Shown in pieces: positions 5,305 to 10,788 of a stretch of 10,788 nt of DNA. Within the stretch, counting starts at the first letter, position 1; each line of letters starts with the position of its first letter. The notes below the pieces were generated by a model. The model had not been told where the DNA came from. It worked only from the letters and a program-made list of their open reading frames with translations, and did no database searches. Location: contig CAMFZK010000029.1 of the NCBI GenBank assembly GCA_946006915.1, forward strand, positions 1 through 10,788, in the 5' to 3' direction. The stretch is from an uncultured Clostridia bacterium. Its GTDB lineage: Bacteria; Bacillota; Clostridia; Oscillospirales; Acutalibacteraceae. The position numbers were made by a program, and so were the translations under genes.

Positions 5305-5892
5305 ATGTTTTTTTCTAAAAGTAATTACGATTGGCTTGTAGTGGGTCTTGGCAACCCCGGCAACAAGTACGAAAATACCCGCCACAACATCGGTTTTATG
5401 GCGGCAGACCTTTTAATGGCAGAAAACGGCGGTTCTTTCGGCAAGACAAAAATGGAGGGTGTTATGGGCGAGTGTAAAATCGCCGGCAACCGTGTGCTTG
5501 TTGTTAAACCGCAAACCTTTATGAATAATTCCGGCATTTGTGTCAGTAAAGTTGCAAAATTTTACAAAATTCCGCTTGAGCGTATAATTATTATTTTTGA
5601 CGATATATCGTTAGATGTAGGGAAACTGCGAATACGCAAAAAGGGAAGTCACGGCGGTCATAACGGAATGAAAAGCGTTATTGCCCTTTTGGGTTCGGAC
5701 GATATTACGAGAATTAAAATGGGTGTAGGCGCAAAACCCCACCCCGACTATGATTTAGCCGACTGGGTGCTTTCTAAATTCCCGAAAACCGACAGCGAAA
5801 ACCTTAAAACCGCTCTCAATTCCGCACAAAAAGCGGTTAGAGAAATTATTGTAAACGGAATTGAGTCGGCACAAAATCTTTATAACAGTTAA
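5305..5892 (+). CDS. pth: Peptidyl-tRNA hydrolase
   Basis: Pth cleaves the ester bond of peptidyl-tRNAs that drop off the ribosome, returning free tRNA in the cytoplasm. The 195-residue product matches the usual family length. Conserved elements are GLGNPG (14-19, Asn17), TRHNIGF (25-31) with catalytic His27, QTFMNNSG (70-77, Asn74), FDD (98-100, Asp99 activating the His) and GSHGGHNGMKS (114-124, Asn120). These correspond to E. coli Asn10, His20, Asn68, Asp93 and Asn114. A few extra residues precede the usual VVGLGNPG start. It is the first gene of the plus-strand cluster, and mfd begins two bases after its stop, as in many Firmicutes. No anomaly is seen. Confidence 0.98.
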   Translation: MFFSKSNYDWLVVGLGNPGNKYENTRHNIGFMAADLLMAENGGSFGKTKMEGVMGECKIAGNRVLVVKPQTFMNNSGICVSKVAKFYKIPLERIIIIFDDISLDVGKLRIRKKGSHGGHNGMKSVIALLGSDDITRIKMGVGAKPHPDYDLADWVLSKFPKTDSENLKTALNSAQKAVREIIVNGIESAQNLYNS

Positions 5893-5894
5893 TT

Positions 5895-8800
5895 ATGAAA
5901 TTTTTAAACGATATTTTATTTTCAGAACACGAATATTCCGCTCTTTTAAACGGTGTAAACAAAAACCGTTTGCCGATTGCCGCAACGGGACTTTCGGCGG
6001 TGCACAAAGCGGCGGTAATATCGGCTTTACACTCCCACACCGGCAGGAAAATTGCGGTAATAACCCCCGACGAAGCGGCGGCAAACTGCTTGGGTGATGA
6101 CCTTAAAGCGCTGGGAGTAAACACGGTGGATTTCCCGTACAGGGACTACCTGCTTGCCGATATTGCGGGATATTCAAAAGAATACGAACACAAAAGAACC
6201 GACACCCTGTCTAAACTTTTAGACGGGGATTTCGGCGTTGTTACAATGTCGCTCGATGCGGCTTTGCAGTATACCACCCCGCCCGAAATTCTTAAAAAAG
6301 CAAACTTCTGTTTAGAGGTCGGTCAAACCGTTTCCACAACCGAACTTTCAGAAAGACTGATTTTAAGCGGATATGTAAGAACCGACTTTTGCGACGGTAC
6401 GGGGCAGTTTTCGGTTAGGGGCGGTATTTTTGATATTTTCCCCACCGCCGCCGAAAACCCTTACCGTATAGAATTTTGGGGTGACGAAATTGACACAATA
6501 AGCATTTTTGACACCGAAACCCAACGCCGAACCGAAAATTTGGAAAAAATAACAATAACCCCCGCTAACGAGGTGCTTTATAATCCGCAGTCGCTTATAG
6601 AAAAACTCGAAAAAATCAAAGGGGATAAAAAACTGCCCGAAAACGCCCTTTTAAAAACAGAGGCGGACATTACCGCACTTAAAAACGGAATTACGGTAAA
6701 CCCCGACCGATACATTTCGCTGATTTACGAGAAAAACAACACCGTTTTCGATTATTTGGAAGATGCGATTTTTGTTGTTACCGAATCGGGCAATTTGAAA
6801 GAAAGGTTTTTGAGTTTGGAAATTCGCCAAACTGCCGATACCGAAAACTTTTTGGAAGAGGGTATTCTTAATAAGTATACCGCAAAACTGTGGCTTACAA
6901 AGGCAGAATTTTGGGAGAAACTAAATTCCTGCGTTATTTTGGAAAATTTCCCGAGAAATTCTTACCCTGTAAACTTAAAGGACATTATAAACTTTACTTA
7001 CAGAAGTTCCTCCTGCTGGAGCGGTGACCTTAACGTTTTAACCGAAGATATTTCCTACACCCTTGAAACCAAGGGGATTGTTGTAATTTTGGCAGGCGGT
7101 TTACGTGCCGCAAAGGTGCTTACCGAATCGCTTAACGAAAAGGGAATACCTGCGGTTTTAAGCGAAAATCCCTCCCCCGGATCGGGTGTTGCCACCGTTA
7201 CCACAGGCGGACTTTCAAGCGGGTTTGAAATACCTTCCGAAAAATTTATTTTAATAACCCACCGTTATTTGGGAAACGATAAAAAACCACGCAAAAAACA
7301 CGCCAAAAAAGGTAACGAAATCGGCTCGCTCGATTCACTTAAAAAGGGTGACTATGTTGTTCACGAAGCTCACGGTATTGGTATTTTTGACGGTATAAAC
7401 CGCATTACAAACGCAGGTGTTACAAAGGATTACATTAAAATTAAATACGCTAAAAGCGATATTTTGTATGTACCTGTTACCCAACTTGATTTGGTTTCCC
7501 GCTATATCGGTTCAGCAGAGGAAAGCAACATTAAAATAAACCGTTTAGGCGGCGGCGAATGGCAAAAAACCCGCACCCGTGTTAAAAAAGCGGTTAAGGA
7601 TATGGCAAAGCAACTTACCGCTTTGTACGCTAAACGAATGTCGGTAAAAGGGTATGCTTTTTCGCCCGATACCGACCTGCAAAACGATTTTGAACGCCGT
7701 TTCCCGTATGACGAAACCGAAGACCAATTACGCTGTATTAACGAAATAAAAAAGGATATGGAACGGGACGTTCCTATGGACCGTTTGCTTTGCGGGGATG
7801 TGGGTTTCGGCAAAACCGAAGTTGCTTTGCGTGCCGCTTTTAAATGTATAAGCGAGGGTAAACAGTGTTGCCTGTTAGTGCCGACAACCATTCTTGCAAT
7901 GCAACATTACAACACAATTTTACGCCGTTTCGGTGAAATGCCGGTTTCGGTTAAACTTTTAAACCGCTTTGTCTCCCCTAAAGCACAGGAAAAAATTATT
8001 GCCGACCTAAAGTGCGGACGGCTTGATATGGTAGTAGGCACTCACCGCCTTATTTCCAAAGACGTAAAGTTTAAAAATTTAGGGCTTGTAATAATCGACG
8101 AAGAACAGCGTTTCGGCGTGGCACAAAAGGAAAAGTTAAAAGAACAGTACCCTTATGTGGATATCCTCACCCTTTCGGCAACCCCTATTCCACGTACTTT
8201 AAATATGGCTATGTCGGGACTTAGGGATATGTCCACCCTTGACGAAGCACCCGGTGACCGCCATCCGGTACAAACCTATGTTTTAGAGTATAATTTAGGA
8301 GTTATTGCCGATGCGATAAACAAGGAAATCCGCCGCGGCGGTCAGGTTTATTACCTGCACAACCGTGTGGACAGTATAGAACGCTGTGCTATGAAGTTAA
8401 AGCAAAAACTGCCCGATATAAATATAGGTGTTGCTCACGGCAAAATGACACAAGACCAACTTTCAAATGTTTGGAAACAACTTTTAGACCGAGAAATTGA
8501 CCTGCTTGTATGCACCACTATTATTGAAACGGGGGTTGATGTTCCCAATGCCAACACCCTTATAATAGAGGATGCCGACCGTTTGGGTCTTTCGCAACTG
8601 CACCAGTTAAGAGGTCGTGTGGGACGTTCACCCCGCCGTGCTTACGCTTATTTTTGCTTTACCCAAAACAAGCAACTGTCGGACGTTGCGGCAAAACGGC
8701 TTGAAGCGATACGTGAATACACCGAATTCGGTTCGGGCTTTAAAATTGCTATGCGTGACCTTGAAATTAGGGGTGCGGGCAGTATTTTAGGCGGCGAACA

Positions 8801-9317
8801 ACACGGAAATATGGAATCTGTCGGGTATGATATGTACCTGAAACTGCTGTCCCAAGCAATAAACCAAGAAAACGGGGCAGAGCCGGAGGACGATATTCCC
8901 TGCGCCGTTGACCTTAATATTTCGGCACATATTCCCGAAAGTTACATTTCTTCACTCCCTGCCCGACTTGGCATTTACAAACGCATTGCCGCTATCAGAA
9001 ATGACGATGATTCGAGCGATGTTATTGACGAACTGTGCGACCGTTTCGGAGAACCGCCAAAAGCGGTTATGGGGCTTATTGATATTGCCCTTTTGCGAAG
9101 TAAGGCGGCAAAAGCCAAAATTCATGAAATTACCGCAAACGGAAATACCGCATTTTTGCATATAAATTCAATCGAATCGGAAGTTATGGCGAAAATATCG
9201 GCTCATTTCGGCAATAGATTCCTGCTTAAAATGGCAGATAAGCCGGTTTACACCGTAAAACTTAAGCCGAACCAAAAATTATCCGACTTTATTAACGAAC
9301 TTTCCGCCGCACTTTAA
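5895..9317 (+). CDS. mfd: Transcription-repair coupling factor Mfd
   Basis: Mfd is a DNA translocase that removes RNA polymerase stalled at DNA lesions and recruits UvrA. The 1140 residues are close to the E. coli length (1148). Residues 1 to about 330 are the UvrB-like N-terminal module, with its Walker A degenerate as usual; the UvrB-homologous segment is near 160-212. A basic linker at 461-475 precedes the CarD-like RNA polymerase-interacting domain (about 479-540: LKKGDYVVHEAHGIGIF, YVPVTQLDLV). The SF2 motor has Walker A GDVGFGKTE (634-642), DEEQ (735-738), SATP (761-764) and QLRGRVGR (904-911). The translocation (TRG) motif region is at 941-971 (FGSGFKIAMRDLEIRGAG). The C-terminal autoinhibitory domain follows. 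Only two bases separate it from pth and no clear ribosome binding site precedes the ATG, so translation is probably coupled. Confidence 0.98.
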   Translation: MKFLNDILFSEHEYSALLNGVNKNRLPIAATGLSAVHKAAVISALHSHTGRKIAVITPDEAAANCLGDDLKALGVNTVDFPYRDYLLADIAGYSKEYEHKRTDTLSKLLDGDFGVVTMSLDAALQYTTPPEILKKANFCLEVGQTVSTTELSERLILSGYVRTDFCDGTGQFSVRGGIFDIFPTAAENPYRIEFWGDEIDTISIFDTETQRRTENLEKITITPANEVLYNPQSLIEKLEKIKGDKKLPENALLKTEADITALKNGITVNPDRYISLIYEKNNTVFDYLEDAIFVVTESGNLKERFLSLEIRQTADTENFLEEGILNKYTAKLWLTKAEFWEKLNSCVILENFPRNSYPVNLKDIINFTYRSSSCWSGDLNVLTEDISYTLETKGIVVILAGGLRAAKVLTESLNEKGIPAVLSENPSPGSGVATVTTGGLSSGFEIPSEKFILITHRYLGNDKKPRKKHAKKGNEIGSLDSLKKGDYVVHEAHGIGIFDGINRITNAGVTKDYIKIKYAKSDILYVPVTQLDLVSRYIGSAEESNIKINRLGGGEWQKTRTRVKKAVKDMAKQLTALYAKRMSVKGYAFSPDTDLQNDFERRFPYDETEDQLRCINEIKKDMERDVPMDRLLCGDVGFGKTEVALRAAFKCISEGKQCCLLVPTTILAMQHYNTILRRFGEMPVSVKLLNRFVSPKAQEKIIADLKCGRLDMVVGTHRLISKDVKFKNLGLVIIDEEQRFGVAQKEKLKEQYPYVDILTLSATPIPRTLNMAMSGLRDMSTLDEAPGDRHPVQTYVLEYNLGVIADAINKEIRRGGQVYYLHNRVDSIERCAMKLKQKLPDINIGVAHGKMTQDQLSNVWKQLLDREIDLLVCTTIIETGVDVPNANTLIIEDADRLGLSQLHQLRGRVGRSPRRAYAYFCFTQNKQLSDVAAKRLEAIREYTEFGSGFKIAMRDLEIRGAGSILGGEQHGNMESVGYDMYLKLLSQAINQENGAEPEDDIPCAVDLNISAHIPESYISSLPARLGIYKRIAAIRNDDDSSDVIDELCDRFGEPPKAVMGLIDIALLRSKAAKAKIHEITANGNTAFLHINSIESEVMAKISAHFGNRFLLKMADKPVYTVKLKPNQKLSDFINELSAAL

Positions 9318-9337
9318 AAAGGTTTACAATTTTTTAG

Positions 9338-9366
9338 TAGACTTTTTGGTTTCTTTATTATATAAT
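9338..9366 (+). promoter_or_regulatory. Probable promoter of the foldase-like lipoprotein gene
   Basis: TAGACT (9338-9343) and a perfect TATAAT (9361-9366) lie 17 bases apart. The -35 is imperfect. No terminator is visible between mfd and this site, so readthrough from mfd is also possible. Confidence 0.6.
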
Positions 9367-9404
9367 GTCTAATATACGAATTTTAATCTTTCGGAGGAAA
9401 CAAA

Positions 9405-10478
9405 ATGAAGATTATTAAAAAAATATCCGCACTTGTTTTAGTGTGCTTATTGTCCCTTTCGGCAGTCGGCTGCCACAAGAAAAACGAAATTGCCGTTAAG
9501 GCAGACGGTTTCCAGTTTACATCGGCTTATTATATGTGCGCTCTTATTAACGCAAAGGCAGAGGCACAAAGCAAGATTTACGAAGAACTTACCGATGAAG
9601 AAAAACAAAAAGAGGTTGACTATTTCTCTAAAAAAGTTGACGGCAAAAATTTTACCGAATGGGTAGAAAACCGTGCTTTGGAAATTATTAAAGAAAATGC
9701 CACATACAAGTCACTTTGCAAAAAAGCAGATCTTAAACTCGACGATGAAACCAAACAAAACGCCGAAAGTTATGCCGCTTACTATTGGCAAAGCGGTTAT
9801 TCCCAATATTTTGAACCCAACGGTGTAAGCCAAGCTACATACACCGAATTTACTCTTGATTCTTACTATTCTTCACTATATTTTGAACACCTTTACGGTA
9901 AAGACGGTGAAAAGGAAATTCCCGCAACCGATGTTGACAACAAGGTTTATGATACCTTTATTACCGCAAATCTTTTGGACGTTACCTTCAACCAAGAAAC
10001 CGATGAAGAAAAAACCGAAATTGAAAAGAAGTTAAACGGCTATGCCGAACAACTTAAAAACAAGTCCGCAACCTTTGAAAAGATTTATAAAGAGTATAAC
10101 GGCATTACGGAAGAAGATAAAACCGACGACACCGAAGACGATACTCCTAAACCCAAGGACCAATATGCCTCTGTTTTAGGTGCTAAAGACTCGGGTTATG
10201 ACCACGATTATTACGACGAAATCAGCAAAATGGCAACAGGCGAAATTAAGGTTATTAAAAAAGAAAGTGACGCAGGATTTTTGCTTGTTGTAAAGCAGGA
10301 TATTAAAGCCGACACATATTATCGTGACAATCTTGATATGACCGCCCGCCACCTCATTAAGGACGAAGAATACGAAAAAGATATTGCAAAAATCGTAAAA
10401 GACCTTAAAGCCGACGTAAGCAAATATGCAATAGGTCAGTTTAAAGTTAAGAAAATAACCGAACCTCAAAACAATTAA
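9405..10478 (+). CDS. Lipoprotein resembling PrsA/SurA-type foldases, parvulin region degenerate (357 aa)
   Basis: Residues 1-23 are a lipoprotein signal peptide with lipobox AVGC (Cys23), so the protein should be tethered to the outer face of the membrane. Residues 24-165 are helical and charged, with YYMCALINAKAEAQ near 42-55, like the SurA-N/PrsA N-terminal chaperone part. Residues 188-300 have the order of a parvulin (PpiC) domain: a strand (LLDVTF), a helix with KKLNGYAEQLKNKSATFEKIYKEY, and a late MATGEI...GFLLVV segment like the usual GEIS-PV-GYHII. The hallmark HILV histidine and GGDLG loop are absent, and an acidic insert (TEEDKTDDTEDDTPKP, 235-250) interrupts it. GGAGG lies 7 bases before the ATG. 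A PpiC foldase after pth-mfd is common in Firmicutes. Isomerase activity looks doubtful; a chaperone role is inference. Confidence 0.8.
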   Translation: MKIIKKISALVLVCLLSLSAVGCHKKNEIAVKADGFQFTSAYYMCALINAKAEAQSKIYEELTDEEKQKEVDYFSKKVDGKNFTEWVENRALEIIKENATYKSLCKKADLKLDDETKQNAESYAAYYWQSGYSQYFEPNGVSQATYTEFTLDSYYSSLYFEHLYGKDGEKEIPATDVDNKVYDTFITANLLDVTFNQETDEEKTEIEKKLNGYAEQLKNKSATFEKIYKEYNGITEEDKTDDTEDDTPKPKDQYASVLGAKDSGYDHDYYDEISKMATGEIKVIKKESDAGFLLVVKQDIKADTYYRDNLDMTARHLIKDEEYEKDIAKIVKDLKADVSKYAIGQFKVKKITEPQNN

Positions 10479-10511
10479 ACGGTTTATAACTGCCTTACGG
10501 CAAAAAATAAT

Positions 10512-10552
10512 AAAAAAGCGATTATGATTTTAATTTTCATAATCGCTTTTTT
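10512..10552 (+). terminator. Rho-independent terminator after the lipoprotein gene
   Basis: Perfect 16-base arms (10512-10527 and 10537-10552; core AAGCGATTATGA with TCATAATCGCTT) enclose a 9-base loop and end in TTTTTT. The A-rich left arm would also make it work on the minus strand. Confidence 0.92.
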
Positions 10553-10560
10553 ATTATTCG

Positions 10561-10670
10561 GTAGGTAACGACCTGTGTGTCGTTCCTGATGTTAGATTTT
10601 AGACATTAGACGGCGTGGGCAACCTCCCTGCTTGTTTAAAGGAGGTCGGCAACCCCAGGTTGACGGGAGG
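10561..10670. repeat. Third heptad/hairpin repeat element
   Basis: It opens with GTAGG and a hairpin AACGAC (10567-10572) with GTCGTT (10579-10584). A heptad array at 10587-10610 follows (gatgtt, agatttt, agacatt, agacggc). Then come two hairpins: ACCTCC (10622-10627) with GGAGGT (10641-10646), and CAACC (10650-10654) with GGTTG (10658-10662). The parts match modules at 541-590 and 2939-2964 in type, but their order differs and no closing TCTAA array is seen before the next gene. No gene is visible between 10479 and 10677. Confidence 0.7.
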
Positions 10671-10677
10671 ATTGTTT

Positions 10678-10788
10678 TCAGTAACTGGGAGAACCATCGC
10701 TTGTACTTGGTATATCTGCCATATCGGAAACAGTCGGCGGAATACTTTTAAGGTAGCGTAATGCGGCGAAAAGCATAAACGCTAATAC
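10678..10788 (-). CDS. C-terminal end of an unidentified protein, cut by window edge
   Basis: A minus-strand frame is open from the window edge to TGA at 10678-10680 and gives 36 residues. It starts with a hydrophobic stretch (VLAFMLFAALRYL), followed by KSIPPTVSDMAD and a Ser/Asp/Pro-rich tail ending GSPSY. The hydrophobic part could be a C-terminal membrane helix or the last helix of a domain. The frame is too short to name. Codon use is ordinary, and the stop lies just beside the repeat element at 10561-10670. Being a true coding end is likely but not certain. Confidence 0.5.
   Translation of the reverse strand, partial: VLAFMLFAALRYLKSIPPTVSDMADIPSTSDGSPSY

Noticed and set aside
10678..10788. 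A dockerin C-terminus (ALRYLKSIPP resembles the end of a dockerin helix)
   Set aside because: The calcium-binding D-x-N-x-D loop is not in the window and the preceding residues are strongly hydrophobic, so the resemblance is too thin.

Overview
The window looks like chromosomal DNA from an anaerobic, gut-type Clostridia (Firmicutes), probably close to the Ruminococcaceae/Oscillospiraceae. The pointers are a divergent thrS with a threonine T-box leader, the common Firmicutes order pth-mfd-foldase lipoprotein, strong AGGAGG ribosome binding sites, sigma-A promoters, AT-rich spacers, and a choloylglycine hydrolase of the bile-salt hydrolase/penicillin V acylase family. The spacers also carry hairpin repeats of a kind I associate with this group. 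The assignment is inference; there is no rRNA or other taxonomic marker.

Layout. Positions 1-436 (minus) hold the N-terminal part of the choloylglycine hydrolase. Positions 437-880 have no gene and are mostly interspersed repeats: heptanucleotide arrays (TTAGANN or NNTCTAA) around hairpin-rich cores. Positions 881-2810 hold a minus-strand operon with its own promoter and terminator. It encodes a secreted 374-residue protein, a 38-residue microprotein, and a 178-residue membrane-anchored protein with an Asn/Ser/Thr-rich hexapeptide repeat. I cannot assign a function to any of the three. Positions 2862-3006 hold a second repeat element, flanked by inverted heptad arrays, whose end supplies the thrS stop codon. 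Positions 3004-5235 hold thrS (minus), its T-box leader with an ACC threonine specifier, and its promoter. Divergently, positions 5282-10552 hold pth, mfd and a lipoprotein with a degraded parvulin-like region, ending in a strong terminator. Positions 10561-10670 hold a third repeat element, and 10678-10788 (minus) is the C-terminus of an unidentified protein.

How it fits together. The central block is housekeeping: threonyl-tRNA synthesis controlled by uncharged tRNA-Thr, rescue of peptidyl-tRNA (Pth), transcription-coupled repair (Mfd) and possibly extracytoplasmic folding. The left part is surface or secreted function. The most unusual material is the small secreted/membrane operon and the modular heptad-hairpin repeat family, which occurs at three places in the window.
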